A stretch of DNA of 64,000 bases from an uncultured bacterium (GCA_905215695.1 CAJMQN010000002.1:1-64000), one strand, 5' to 3'. Positions 1-7,802 are shown, counted from the first letter of the stretch. The notes: generated from the letters alone by a model not told the origin. A program made the numbers and translations.

Positions 1-68
1 GCGAGGAGTACCGCGGCAAACAGCAGGATCAGGCGGATTCTCTTTTTTCGGTTGTGAATCACAGTCAT
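1..68 (-). CDS. spoIIIAE: Stage III sporulation protein AE, N-terminal fragment
   Basis: Only the first 22 codons are inside the window; the gene runs off the left edge. The start is an ATG behind a GGAGG-type ribosome binding site. The visible protein begins with a basic stretch (HNRKKR) followed by a hydrophobic run (LILLFAAVLLA), which is the signal/anchor pattern expected of SpoIIIAE, a polytopic membrane protein of the SpoIIIA-SpoIIQ channel between mother cell and forespore. The call rests mainly on position, 45 bases after spoIIIAD in the standard AA-AB-AC-AD-AE order. The fragment is too short for a stand-alone homology call. Confidence 0.72.
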   Translation of the reverse strand, partial: MTVIHNRKKRIRLILLFAAVLL

Positions 69-112
69 GAAAAGACCTCCGAAAGTAGAGTTCGCACCGA
101 GGGCGGCGCAAA

Positions 113-496
113 CTAAATCATGCTCGTGATGAGATCGACGATCTTCGAGAGCACGGGAAGGGTCAGAAAGAGAATGACAATCTTTCCCGCAAGGGAGATC
201 TTGTCCCCCACCGACTTACAGCCGTAATCCTCGCAGAGGTTTGCGGCGAATTCGCAGATATAGCCTGTCCCCACGATTTTGAAAAGCGCGGAGAGAATGG
301 AAGATTCAATCCCCGCCCGCTCGACGATTCCGGTCAGGACGAACAGAATCTCCTGCAGGTAGTCCGCCACAAAGAAGAAGAGCACGATGCCCGCCGCGCA
401 GGAGAGCACAATGGCAATCTCCGAACGGTTTTCCCGCACCACCACGATCAGGATGGCGAACACCACGCCCGCAATGACGATTTTTAAGACCGACAT
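113..496 (-). CDS. spoIIIAD: Stage III sporulation protein AD
   Basis: This 127-residue membrane protein has an N-terminal membrane helix (about residues 4-22), a second helix (about 28-48) and hydrophobic stretches to the C-terminus. The motif around residues 70-90 (ALFKIVGTGYICEFAANLCED) is typical of SpoIIIAD. The frame is open a further 49 codons upstream, but that extension lies inside spoIIIAC and is basic and unlike the family, so the ATG at 496, two bases after the spoIIIAC stop, is taken as the start. SpoIIIAD and SpoIIIAC sit in the mother-cell side of the channel, which keeps late sigma-G activity going in the engulfed forespore. It is co-transcribed with its neighbours. Confidence 0.93.
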   Translation of the reverse strand: MSVLKIVIAGVVFAILIVVVRENRSEIAIVLSCAAGIVLFFFVADYLQEILFVLTGIVERAGIESSILSALFKIVGTGYICEFAANLCEDYGCKSVGDKISLAGKIVILFLTLPVLSKIVDLITSMI

Positions 497-498
497 CG

Positions 499-696
499 CT
501 AATACAGCAGAAACAGATTGCGCAGGGTCTCGAACAGTTCGGAAATCATGGAGACCACCATCGTCAGCGCGAGTACGACGCCCGCGAGGGTGGTCAGCGT
601 CGCCATTTCCTCCTTGTCCGACTTCTTCAGAATCTGACTGCAAACCGCCGTGAGGATTCCGATTGCCGCGATTTTAAAGATAATATCCACGCTCAT
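499..696 (-). CDS. spoIIIAC: Stage III sporulation protein AC
   Basis: This 65-residue protein has two membrane helices (about 3-20 and 34-52) separated by a short charged loop containing KKSDKEEMA, the pattern and length of SpoIIIAC. It is a small partner of SpoIIIAD in the SpoIIIA secretion-like complex. It lies 12 bases after the spoIIIAB stop, in the expected operon order. In B. subtilis the operon is read by mother-cell sigma-E. The promoter of this copy would lie upstream of spoIIIAA and was not identified. Confidence 0.93.
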   Translation of the reverse strand: MSVDIIFKIAAIGILTAVCSQILKKSDKEEMATLTTLAGVVLALTMVVSMISELFETLRNLFLLY

Positions 697-708
697 GACG
701 ACTTCTCC

Positions 709-1206
709 CTATATGATGAGGACGACGACCAACAGCCCAAGATAGACGGACAATTTGACGGACAGTGCGCCGTTCTTCTTCTCCTCCGCCCGTCCCGCCG
801 CCGCCATGCCCTCGAATACCGCCTTATATTCCGAACAGCGTTCCCGCTCCGTGTAGCAGTCGCACCCGCCGAGGGAGACGAAGTACTCCCGCACGCGCTC
901 CCGCTCTTCCCGCGACAGCGGCAGTCGGGCGAGACTCCCTTTCAGACACTCCTCCGCGTTCTCCCCGCCCGCAAGCCAGCCGAGATAGCCCGAGAGTAGT
1001 CCCGCAAAGTCCGCCGAAAAGCCTTCCTTGACCTTGCCCACGAACTCCGCGAGAGGGTCGGCGGAAAATTCGAGACAGCTTAAGAACTTGAGATTGAAAC
1101 TCTTGAGTTCCTCAAAGAACACGCGGCGGCGCTTGTAGTACCCCGCGAATCCCATGCCGAGGAGCACGCAGAAGACCAGTATTGCAAGAATGATGACAAT
1201 CTTCAC
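709..1206 (-). CDS. spoIIIAB: Stage III sporulation protein AB
   Basis: This 165-residue protein has an N-terminal hydrophobic helix (MKIVIILAILVFCVLLGMG), a central helical domain of alternating charged and hydrophobic residues, and a C-terminal membrane helix (SVYLGLLVVVLII). These match SpoIIIAB, which is thought to be the membrane partner of the SpoIIIAA ATPase and has the fold of GspF-type pilus and secretion platform proteins. It overlaps the 3' end of spoIIIAA by about 95 bases. The residues GCDCYTERERCSEYKAVFE lie in the conserved second half. Confidence 0.9.
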   Translation of the reverse strand: MKIVIILAILVFCVLLGMGFAGYYKRRRVFFEELKSFNLKFLSCLEFSADPLAEFVGKVKEGFSADFAGLLSGYLGWLAGGENAEECLKGSLARLPLSREERERVREYFVSLGGCDCYTERERCSEYKAVFEGMAAAGRAEEKKNGALSVKLSVYLGLLVVVLII

Positions 1207-2122
1207 ACAGCACCTCCGCCCCGGCTATCCGCCGGAAATCTTCGTCCAAAATTTCCTCCGCCGTTCCCAGCCCCAGCCTGTCCGACAGTCTCACGTAGCG
1301 GCGAAACACCCGCTCCGAAAAGAACCGCGAAAGATAGGCTTTGCGCTCGAGTTCCGCAAGTTCCCCCGCGTGAATGGTCGCAATCACCGCAACGCCGCAG
1401 GACGCCGCCTCAAACACCGCCTCAACGTCCTCTGCGGACTTAATTTCGTCGCAGACAACGGCGTCGGGATTGAGGTTGCGAACCGCGAAGTGCAGTCCCT
1501 CCGTCTTGGGAAGGTTGGAGAGAATGTCGCAGTCGGCAAGCCCGAACGCACCGAGCTCGGAGCGTTCGTCTATCAATACTATATTAGAGGGCATGTCCGC
1601 GTATGACAGTTTTTTGGCAATGTCGCGGACGAGGGTGGTCTTTCCGCAGGCGGGCGGCGCAAAGACCAATGTGTGCAACAGCCGCCCTTCGGACAGAAGA
1701 TAGGGAAGAACTTTGCCCGCGCAGGGCACGTCGTGCGGCACGCGGACGTCCAGCGAAGTGAGATTTTTGACGGTGAGAATCCTTCCCCCTTCCCGCACGA
1801 TTTCCCCGCACAGCCCCACCCGACAGCCGCGGTAGGTCACAAACCCCTGTTTCAAGTTTTCGTTGACCGAATACACCGAACGGTTGGTGACGTTCAGCAT
1901 GACTTCCTCAAGGTCTTTTTTGTCGCATAGAACGCCCTCCGCGCGCCGTTCGGTCAATCCCCGCTCGCACAGCCAAAACCTTCCCGTCCGGGTAAGGACG
2001 ACCGCCCTGCCCCCCAGCCGGAGACGGATTTCACAGAGCGCGGAAGGCTCTACGCGCTCCAAGCATCTCTGAATTTTAGAGGAGAATATTTGGACAATCC
2101 CCCGATTTTCTTTGGATTCCAT
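1112..2122 (-). CDS. spoIIIAA: Stage III sporulation protein AA, secretion-type ATPase
   Basis: This is a 336-residue cytoplasmic ATPase of the type II/IV secretion ATPase family, thought to power the mother cell-forespore channel. The Walker A region is FAPPACGKTTLVRDI (about residues 153-167), a Walker B-like segment is PDAVVCDEIKS (about 219-229), and a later IATIHAG motif is also present. The first 140 residues form the family's N-terminal domain (NRSVYSVNENLKQGFVTYRGCRVGLCGEI). B. subtilis SpoIIIAA has 307 residues; here the last 30 run on inside spoIIIAB in another frame, with low-complexity basic residues, as if an ancestral stop codon had been lost. The start is the ATG at 2122. Confidence 0.93.
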   Translation of the reverse strand: MESKENRGIVQIFSSKIQRCLERVEPSALCEIRLRLGGRAVVLTRTGRFWLCERGLTERRAEGVLCDKKDLEEVMLNVTNRSVYSVNENLKQGFVTYRGCRVGLCGEIVREGGRILTVKNLTSLDVRVPHDVPCAGKVLPYLLSEGRLLHTLVFAPPACGKTTLVRDIAKKLSYADMPSNIVLIDERSELGAFGLADCDILSNLPKTEGLHFAVRNLNPDAVVCDEIKSAEDVEAVFEAASCGVAVIATIHAGELAELERKAYLSRFFSERVFRRYVRLSDRLGLGTAEEILDEDFRRIAGAEVLCEDCHHSCNTGLLRAPRHGIRGVLQAPPRVL

Positions 2123-2147
2123 ACCCCTATTCTATGTCCGCGGGCAT

Positions 2148-2175
2148 GAAAAAAGACGGCGAAACCGCCGTCTTT
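2148..2175 (-). terminator. Rho-independent terminator after the HAD gene
   Basis: A 10-bp perfect stem (AAAGACGGCG / CGCCGTCTTT) with a 4-base loop is followed on the minus strand by a run of T. It lies 10 bases after the stop codon of the HAD phosphatase gene and separates that operon from spoIIIAA. The A/T tracts on both sides would let it work in both directions. Confidence 0.9.
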
Positions 2176-2185
2176 TTCTAACCTT

Positions 2186-2881
2186 TTATTCTCCCGACAC
2201 AATGCCGGGAATTTCCGCAAGCGTTTTGACCTCATAGGTCGGTTGCGCGTCCCCCTCCCCCCGAACCTCTCCGGACGGGTTATACCAAACCGTATCGATG
2301 CCCGCGTTGTTTCCCCCTGCGATGTCCGTCGTGAGCGAATCCCCGACAAGCAGGAATTTCTCGGGATTTTTTTCGGGGACGCTCGCGAACACATAGTCGA
2401 AGTAAGCCCTTTGCGGTTTTTGAGAACCCGCCTCTTCCGAGATAAAGAGCTTTTCAAAATACTGTAGCAACCCCGCGCCGGAGAGACGGGAGTATTGCGT
2501 ACGTTTCAACCCGTTCGTCGTACAGTAGAGCGCACAGCCCATGCTCCGCAGCGTCTGTAAAAGCTCTTCCGCGCCCGGTATCGTGTAATAGCCCTGCCCG
2601 ATCCAGCCCTCGTAGCACTCCTTGAAGGCGACAGGGTCCGCGTCGAGTCCCAACACCGAGAACAGCTCCGAAAACCGCCGGACCGTGAGCGTAGGTTTGT
2701 CCAGTCTGCCCATAGAGAACTCGTGCCAAAGTTTTTGATTGATTTCGTGGTAAATCGGGTGCGTGTCCTTAGCGAAGGGAAAGCCGAAATGCGCAAAACT
2801 GCGCCGAAGCGCGTTCTCCTCTGTGCGGAAAAAGTCGAGAATGGTCTCGTCCGCATCCATTAAAACGGTCGTATATTTCAT
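2186..2881 (-). CDS. HAD-superfamily hydrolase, YjjG-like phosphatase
   Basis: This 231-residue soluble phosphatase has all four HAD motifs: motif I DADET (residues 9-13, first Asp the nucleophile), motif II Thr in CTTNG (about 119-123), the motif III Lys in SQKPQ (about 152-156), and motif IV GDSLTTDI (about 180-187). The helical cap between motifs I and II makes it subclass IA. The family includes YjjG-type house-cleaning nucleotidases that act on non-canonical nucleoside monophosphates. The substrate here is not proven. It starts 6 bases after dtd and is the last gene of a three-gene operon closed by a strong terminator. Confidence 0.88.
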   Translation of the reverse strand: MKYTTVLMDADETILDFFRTEENALRRSFAHFGFPFAKDTHPIYHEINQKLWHEFSMGRLDKPTLTVRRFSELFSVLGLDADPVAFKECYEGWIGQGYYTIPGAEELLQTLRSMGCALYCTTNGLKRTQYSRLSGAGLLQYFEKLFISEEAGSQKPQRAYFDYVFASVPEKNPEKFLLVGDSLTTDIAGGNNAGIDTVWYNPSGEVRGEGDAQPTYEVKTLAEIPGIVSGE

Positions 2882-2887
2882 AGCTCC

Positions 2888-3319
2888 TCACAAAACGATG
2901 GTCACAGGACCGTCGTTGACCTGTTCTATCCTCATATCCGCGCCGAAAACGCCCCGCAAAACCCGAATTCCCTGTCCCGCGAGTTCCTCGCAGAAACGAA
3001 TATAGAGCGCGTTTGCGGGCTCGGGCGCCTCCGCTCCGGTAAAGCTCGGACGATTTCCGTGCGCGCAATCCGCGCAGAGCGTGAAATTGGAGATTGCGAG
3101 CATTTCAAATCCGCAGTCAAGCGCGGAGCGATTGAGTTTGCCCGCCTCGTCCTCGAAGATGCGGAGTTTGGCAATCTTTTTTGCAAGCGAATCCGCCTGC
3201 GCGGGCGAATCTCCCCGTTCGACGCCGAGATAGACGCAGAGCCCTGCGCCGATTTCCGAAACAATTTCGTCATCCACCCGTAGTACCGCCCGGGAGACTC
3301 TCTGCACAACTGCTTTCAC
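2888..3319 (-). CDS. dtd: D-aminoacyl-tRNA deacylase
   Basis: This 143-residue enzyme removes D-amino acids mischarged onto tRNA. Family signatures are the N-terminal VKAVVQRVSRA, the SQF-type active-site region seen here as AISNFTLCADCAHGNRPSF (about residues 75-93), and the C-terminal GVFGADMRIEQVNDGPVTIVL, the GP motif of the active-site cross-subunit loop. In the usual family the first motif is SQFTL; here Ser-Asn replaces Ser-Gln. The chosen start is GTG at 3319, eight bases behind AGGAGG. Its first bases overlap the TGA stop of the GNAT gene, indicating translational coupling. A longer reading from an upstream ATG exists but falls within the upstream gene. Confidence 0.93.
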   Translation of the reverse strand: MKAVVQRVSRAVLRVDDEIVSEIGAGLCVYLGVERGDSPAQADSLAKKIAKLRIFEDEAGKLNRSALDCGFEMLAISNFTLCADCAHGNRPSFTGAEAPEPANALYIRFCEELAGQGIRVLRGVFGADMRIEQVNDGPVTIVL

Positions 3320-3894
3320 TTCAAACCCTCCTGCGCATTTCTCTCTCTCCATTCCTCACGCAGAATGGAATAGACCTTCACATCCACCAAATTCCCCTCA
3401 TTGTCCTTTGTGTTCTGCCGAAGCATGCCCTCGCAGGTCATGCCGATTTTCTGCATGACGCGTCCCGACTTGGGATTTTCAAGAAAATGGCAGGAGGAAA
3501 CGCGGTTTGCGCCCACCTCTTCAAAGAGGTGTCGTAAAACCCTGTTTGCCGCCTCGGGCATGATTCCCCGCCCCCAGTACAGACGGGAAAGGCACCAGCC
3601 GATTTCGATAGACTGAACCTCTTCGCTCGGATTGATACAGCCGACAGAGCCGACAGGCTCCCCCGTCTCCTTCCAGACGACGCACCACTCGTACCAGTTT
3701 TCGGGATATTTCGCGACAATCGAATCGAGATACGCCTCAGTTTCGGCGACCGATTTGTGCGCTTTCCAGGTCATATATCGGGGCACTTCGGGATCGGACG
3801 CCCAATTTTGAAACATTTTAGGCGCGTCTTCCCGCGTAAATTTTCGCAGGATAAGCCGATCGGTCTCAAGCTCCACCGTTCCGGTATGGCGCAT
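3316..3894 (-). CDS. GNAT-family N-acetyltransferase (RimJ/RimL-like)
   Basis: This 192-residue enzyme is of the RimJ/RimL/YjcK type. It opens with ELETDRLILRKFTREDAPKMF, has the acetyl-CoA pocket region at GRGIMPEAANRVLRHLFEEVGANRV, and the end motif NPKSGRVMQKIGMTCEGMLRQ. These proteins transfer acetyl groups to N-terminal amines or small amines; the substrate is unknown. The open frame extends back through the tRNA-Gly gene, so the ATG at 3894 with AGGAGG six bases upstream was chosen. It is the first gene of the GNAT-dtd-HAD operon. Confidence 0.88.
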   Translation of the reverse strand: MRHTGTVELETDRLILRKFTREDAPKMFQNWASDPEVPRYMTWKAHKSVAETEAYLDSIVAKYPENWYEWCVVWKETGEPVGSVGCINPSEEVQSIEIGWCLSRLYWGRGIMPEAANRVLRHLFEEVGANRVSSCHFLENPKSGRVMQKIGMTCEGMLRQNTKDNEGNLVDVKVYSILREEWRERNAQEGLK

Positions 3895-3914
3895 TTCTCG
3901 TCCTCCTTTTGTGT

Positions 3915-3954
3915 AAAAAAAATCGCACAAAAGCCTTTCAAAGCCTTTATGCGA
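3915..3954 (-). terminator. Terminator after tRNA-Gly
   Basis: An inverted repeat TCGCACAAA / TTTATGCGA (one G-U pair) with an A-run on the plus strand gives a U-run in the minus-strand transcript. It lies 7 bases after the encoded CCA of tRNA-Gly and just upstream of the GNAT ribosome binding site. Confidence 0.75.
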
Positions 3955-3961
3955 CCGAACT

Positions 3962-4035
3962 TGGAGCGGGTGAAGGGAATCGAACCCTCGTGGCCAGCTT
4001 GGGAAGCTGGAGTTCTGCCATTGAACTACACCCGC
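3962..4035 (-). tRNA. tRNA-Gly (anticodon CCC)
   Basis: This 74-nt gene includes an encoded 3' CCA. The acceptor stem is GCGGGTG / CACCCGC. The anticodon stem CCAGC / GCTGG encloses the loop TTCCCAA, giving anticodon CCC, which reads GGG. The T arm has the GGTTCGATT loop. Its own promoter lies just upstream and a terminator follows. Confidence 0.96.
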
Positions 4036-4053
4036 ACGATTTCGCGTGTAAAT

Positions 4054-4082
4054 AATATACCCCATTTTTTTTATTTTGTCAA
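4054..4082 (-). promoter_or_regulatory. Sigma-A promoter of tRNA-Gly
   Basis: On the minus strand TTGACA (4077-4082) and TATATT (4054-4059) are separated by exactly 17 bases, ending 18 bases before the tRNA 5' end. Confidence 0.85.
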
Positions 4083-4091
4083 CTCCTTCCA

Positions 4092-4120
4092 TTGACTTTT
4101 CCAAGAAATTCGGATATACT
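4092..4120 (+). promoter_or_regulatory. Sigma-A promoter of tRNA-Leu
   Basis: TTGACT (4092-4097) and TATACT (4115-4120) have a 17-base spacer and end 18 bases before the tRNA-Leu 5' end. It is divergent from the tRNA-Gly promoter. Confidence 0.85.
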
Positions 4121-4138
4121 TTAGCTGTTTCAAAATAT

Positions 4139-4222
4139 GCGGATATGGCGAAATGGCAGACGCGCCGGATTTAGGTTCCGGTGCCCTCGGGCGTGGAGGT
4201 TCAAGTCCTCTTATCCGCACCA
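4139..4222 (+). tRNA. tRNA-Leu (anticodon TAG)
   Basis: This is an 84-nt class II tRNA with encoded CCA. The acceptor stem is GCGGATA / TATCCGC. The anticodon stem CCGGA / TCCGG encloses TTTAGGT, giving anticodon TAG, which reads CUA. A long variable arm (GCCCTCGGGCG) and the T-loop GTTCAAGTC are present. It is the last chromosomal gene before the prophage. Confidence 0.97.
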
Positions 4223-4225
4223 TCA

Positions 4226-4273
4226 AGACACACGCAAAAGGAGCGTATAAAACTCCGCTGCGTGTGTCTTTTT
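4226..4273 (+). terminator. Terminator after tRNA-Leu
   Basis: A 10-bp stem AGACACACGC / GCGTGTGTCT, with an inner GGAG / CTCC pairing, is followed by TTTTT. It starts 4 bases after the tRNA 3' end. Confidence 0.9.
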
Positions 4274-4286
4274 CTATGCAAAACAG

Positions 4287-4323
4287 GGGTAAATTGCCGT
4301 TTTCGTGGCAGTTTACCCTTTTT
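4287..4323 (+). terminator. Second plus-strand terminator behind tRNA-Leu
   Basis: The stem GGGTAAA-T-TGCC / GGCA-G-TTTACCC, with an 8-base loop, is followed by TTTTT. The stretch 4324-4454 after it holds no gene or recognisable element. Confidence 0.8.
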
Positions 4324-4454
4324 GTTGTTTCTTCGAGTATCGCCGTAGGGATTTGTTCTTCACTCGCTTTGAAAAGTCACAAGCCTTTAACGATTGCACA
4401 AAAAGGATTTTTGCACGATAAGGAGCGTATGATTTCTTCTGTCTTAATCAACGA

Positions 4455-4492
4455 AAAAATGACCGACCGCACTCTTATGAACGCAGTCGGTC
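4455..4492 (-). terminator. Terminator after the left recombinase pair
   Basis: The stem GACCGAC(C)GC / GC(A)GTCGGTC, with one mismatch, is followed on the minus strand by TTTTTT. It lies 7 bases past the stop codon of the recombinase gene at 4499 and marks the left end of prophage transcription, converging on the tRNA-Leu terminators. Confidence 0.85.
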
Positions 4493-4498
4493 GTTTGC

Positions 4499-6133
4499 TT
4501 ATAAAGTTTCTCTTACCGTTATTCCGCACTCGAACTCGATTTCGATTTCCTTGTTGGACAGCACAGTGATTTTCCGCACAAGGCTTTTGAACATCACTCG
4601 ATCAAACTCTTCAAGTATCTTTCCTGTCTGTAGTAGTTTGGTCACTTCTTCGATTCGGTACGACGCGAGTTGGACTTTTCCTTGCTCGGACAGTATCTCT
4701 TCTTTTCTCATAAGCAGTTGGTCTATTTGCATTCCGACCTGCTGACTTTGCTGTTCATATTCTTTATCGGTAATCTCTCCGTTGTTCCTTTTCATCAGCA
4801 GTTCCATCATCTGCTCTTGTAATTTTTCCATCTCGGCATTCACTTCATTTATCGCTGTCGCACAGGAGTCCGTTATTTCGCTCACGGTCGCACTTTGCAG
4901 TTTTTCGAGTATTCGTTCCTTGTCTCCTATAAGTTCGTTTAATGCCCTTACAAACGCTTTCTCAAGGGCTTCTTCTTTGATAGGTCGGCTCTTGCAGTAT
5001 TCCGCTCCATTGTTTTCGTGTCTTTTGCACACCCATATGTAGTACTTCTTATATTTGTTGTACTGTTGGTGTCTTCGGTAGGTTTCCCCGCATTCGCCGC
5101 ATACTATCATTCCGCTGAACGGATATTTACCTGAAAACTTTCCGCATCCCGTTTCACCTGTACTTCGTAGCGACTGCCTGTTTTGGAACTCTTGCTGTAC
5201 CATGTCGAATGTCTCTTTCGATATGATAGCCGCATGGCTATCTTCCACATACCAGCTCTGCGCGAATCCTTCGTTTTTAATTCGCCTTGGGGATAGAAAG
5301 TCTGGAAGGTATGTTTTTTGCAGGTGGCAATCGCCCTTGTACTTTTCATTTTGCAGTATCGACTTCACCGTGGAAGGATGCCATGTTTCTCTGCCTGACG
5401 GCGATGCTATACCATCTCGCTCAAGTCCTTCAGCGATTTCTTTCAGACTTTTACCGTCAAGGAACTCCGCATATATCCTTCTAACCGTTATTGCCTCTTC
5501 TGGCACGATTTTCAGCACCGTTCCCTTCTTGTCTCTCGTATATCCAAGGAAGTGTTTCGTGTTAAGAATCACTTTCCCCTCTTGGAACTTTTTCTTGACG
5601 CTCCACCTAATATTATTGGATATGCTCCGACTTTCTTCTTCCGCAAGGCTTGCCATAATCGTCAAGACAAACTCGCTTCGCTCTTGTAGCGTGTCAAGGT
5701 TTTCTTTCTCGAATATGATTCCGATGCCGTCCGCTTTCAGTTTTCTTGCCGTCTGTACGCAGTCGAGCGTGTTCCTTGCGAATCGGCTGACCGATTTCGT
5801 AATTATAAGGTCTATCTTTCCGTCTTCGCAGTCCTTTATCATTCGTTTGAACTGCACTCTTTTGGTATTTTTACCGCTCAAACCGGGGTCGGCATAGATG
5901 TCAACCATCGTCCAATCATCATGGCTTGCTATGAGTTTGGTGAAGTGGTCTACCTGTGCCTCGTAACTGCTCTCCTGTTCTTCGTGGTCGGTCGACACTC
6001 GTGCATATGCAGCCACTCGTATTTTAGGCTTTTGTCCCATCGCTATCGACATAGGGTCAAGCCGTTCGACTCTTGTTTTCGCTGGTATAATCGTAATTTT
6101 GGGTTTAGTGTTTGCACAGTTTTCCATTGACAT
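4499..6133 (-). CDS. Large serine recombinase A of the left pair
   Basis: This site-specific DNA recombinase has a resolvase-type N-terminal catalytic domain with the nucleophile Ser in AAYARVSTDHEEQESS, then ITKSVSRFARNTLD and the E-helix start SLAEEESRSISNNIRW. A recombinase domain follows (YEKYKG-type motif, NEKYKGDCHLQKTY), then a zinc ribbon (MIVCGECGETYRR with downstream C-x-R-H-C) and a C-terminal coiled coil rich in Glu and Lys. The start ATG at 6133 (MSMENC) was chosen because GGGAGG lies 7 bases upstream; the frame is open to 6178. It overlaps the end of recombinase B by 29 bases, so the pair is translationally linked. Its likely role is prophage integration or excision. Confidence 0.93.
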   Translation of the reverse strand: MSMENCANTKPKITIIPAKTRVERLDPMSIAMGQKPKIRVAAYARVSTDHEEQESSYEAQVDHFTKLIASHDDWTMVDIYADPGLSGKNTKRVQFKRMIKDCEDGKIDLIITKSVSRFARNTLDCVQTARKLKADGIGIIFEKENLDTLQERSEFVLTIMASLAEEESRSISNNIRWSVKKKFQEGKVILNTKHFLGYTRDKKGTVLKIVPEEAITVRRIYAEFLDGKSLKEIAEGLERDGIASPSGRETWHPSTVKSILQNEKYKGDCHLQKTYLPDFLSPRRIKNEGFAQSWYVEDSHAAIISKETFDMVQQEFQNRQSLRSTGETGCGKFSGKYPFSGMIVCGECGETYRRHQQYNKYKKYYIWVCKRHENNGAEYCKSRPIKEEALEKAFVRALNELIGDKERILEKLQSATVSEITDSCATAINEVNAEMEKLQEQMMELLMKRNNGEITDKEYEQQSQQVGMQIDQLLMRKEEILSEQGKVQLASYRIEEVTKLLQTGKILEEFDRVMFKSLVRKITVLSNKEIEIEFECGITVRETL

Positions 6134-7583
6134 TTCCCGCCCTCCCGTTTGTATATTCTTTCGTTGCCTTATATCCATTTTGGAACTCGAATGTAATAGT
6201 CCATTCTTTTACTATTGCCTTTACAAGGAACTCCGCCATTTGTTCCGTCAGCTTATCCGATTTCTTATATTTCCCTTTTACCATATCTCTCGTTTGTAGA
6301 TTTTTTATGAGAGTTTCCTGTTCTTTTATCTTTATAAGTATTTTATCGGTTTCTTCTCGGCATTTACTTTCGGAGATATAACCTTTCGCTCGTAGTTGTC
6401 GCAGTTCTTGCTCGTTGGCAATAAGTTTTCGCAAGACCTCTTCTTGCTCCGTTATGCCGTTCACATCATTATTCGCGTCAAGGCTTTCGTTGTAGGCTTC
6501 AATCAGCAATCTTGTAACGACTTCGTCTTTGATGTCATGTGATGCGCATTCCTTTACCCCATAAACATCCTTTTTCCGACATGTCCACTTTATACACATA
6601 TATGGAGTTCCGTGTGCCGAAGTTTTTCTTTTGAAACTCGTTCCGCACTCTCCGCATATCAGTTTTCCTGATAGCGGATATAATGCCGTAGGTGACCCCC
6701 TTGGTCTATATTTATTGCCACGTGCCATCATTATCTCCTGTGCTTTTTGGTAGTCTTCACGCGACACAATCGCTTCGTGATCGCCTTGAATATAATACTT
6801 GGGGAGTTCTCCGTAGTTGTATTTCTGCACTTTCATTGTGCTATATGATTTTTGCATAATACTATCCCCGCAATATTTTTCATTTCGTAACATCCCCGTT
6901 ATTGTCGATTTGCTCCATCGTCCCCCATGCATTGGGGTGTACCCTTCGTTTTCGAGAATATGGCATATGGTTCTAAACGAGTTGCCTTGCAGGTACAGTT
7001 CAAAGATTCTTCGCACTATGACCGCTTCTTTCTCGTTTATCACTAACTTTCCATCGACCATGTCATATCCAAGTATTCGTGCCAGTTCCACACTCCCATT
7101 TGCGAATCGTTTCCGTGCAGCCCATTTTTGGTTTTGGCTCATAGATAGTAATTCCTCTTCTGCGAGACTTGCCATCACTGTAAGGATTAAGCCGCATTTG
7201 GGGTCAAGGGTATGTATGTTTTCAGACTCGAATATGATTTCCACACCTAAATCTCGGAACTCTCTGACTACTTCCATTAGTTCGACTTTGTTCCGAGCGA
7301 ATCTTGAAACCGACTTTGTATATATCCTATCGATTTCACCATTTCTCACTTTTTGGAACATCCTTTTGAGTCCATCGCGCTTTTTCATAAACGCACCGCC
7401 GATGCCCTCATCGGAGAATAATCCGATATACTCTACCGATTCGTCATTTTCAAATCTATTTTGCCAGTAGTTGGACTGGAACGCGAAACTATCTTCTTGA
7501 GCATCGCTATCGGTGCTGACTCGCACATAGGCACATACTCGTGGTTTCTCCACTTTTTTCGTAGGTATCTCTTGAATATTCAT
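6105..7583 (-). CDS. Large serine recombinase B of the left pair
   Basis: This 492-residue serine recombinase has the catalytic motif CAYVRVSTDSDAQEDSF (about residues 17-33), followed by YTKSVSRFARNKVEL and the SLAEEELLSMSQNQKW helix. Next come the recombinase domain (NEKYCGDSIMQKSYST), a zinc ribbon (LICGECGTSFKR with the later TCRKKD...C), and a C-terminal coiled coil. The start ATG sits behind AAAGGAG. It is read before recombinase A. Overlapping pairs of large serine recombinases recall ccrA/ccrB of SCC elements, although these proteins look more like clostridial phage and transposon recombinases. Confidence 0.93.
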   Translation of the reverse strand: MNIQEIPTKKVEKPRVCAYVRVSTDSDAQEDSFAFQSNYWQNRFENDESVEYIGLFSDEGIGGAFMKKRDGLKRMFQKVRNGEIDRIYTKSVSRFARNKVELMEVVREFRDLGVEIIFESENIHTLDPKCGLILTVMASLAEEELLSMSQNQKWAARKRFANGSVELARILGYDMVDGKLVINEKEAVIVRRIFELYLQGNSFRTICHILENEGYTPMHGGRWSKSTITGMLRNEKYCGDSIMQKSYSTMKVQKYNYGELPKYYIQGDHEAIVSREDYQKAQEIMMARGNKYRPRGSPTALYPLSGKLICGECGTSFKRKTSAHGTPYMCIKWTCRKKDVYGVKECASHDIKDEVVTRLLIEAYNESLDANNDVNGITEQEEVLRKLIANEQELRQLRAKGYISESKCREETDKILIKIKEQETLIKNLQTRDMVKGKYKKSDKLTEQMAEFLVKAIVKEWTITFEFQNGYKATKEYTNGRAGNVNGKLCKH

Positions 7584-7643
7584 TTCTTACGCTCCTTTCT
7601 TGTTCGCCTTTTGGCTCTTTCGACTGGATTCGAACTGCGATAA

Positions 7644-7679
7644 AAAATTTGTCCCGCCCTTTTTATTGGGCAGGACAAA
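7644..7679 (-). terminator. Terminator at the end of the late/lysis operon
   Basis: The stem TTTGTCCTGCCC / GGGCGGGACAAA (one mismatch) with an 8-base loop is followed on the minus strand by TTTTTT. It would stop the long late transcript ending at the holin gene and separates it from the recombinases. Confidence 0.88.
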
Positions 7680-7708
7680 CAATACCGTGCTCACCTATAA
7701 AAGTCCAG
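7676..7708 (-). promoter_or_regulatory. Bipartite promoter-like element, copy C
   Basis: On the minus strand, CTGGACTTT (7700-7708) and CGGTATTGTT have 21 bases between the first base of CTGG (7708) and the first base of CGGTATT (7687). The same two boxes at the same spacing occur at 29082-29114 and 29411-29443. The element lies upstream of the recombinase pair and directly abuts the terminator at 7644-7679. A promoter role is inferred from the fixed bipartite layout. See findings. Confidence 0.5.
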
Positions 7709-7802
7709 ACAAAAGCCGCTTTATTCTGAAACTTTTTTGATAATTCTTTCCTTCTCTGACGAAGTGATTAAACCTCTCTTCAAAAGGCTTTTTAAGACAC
7801 TT

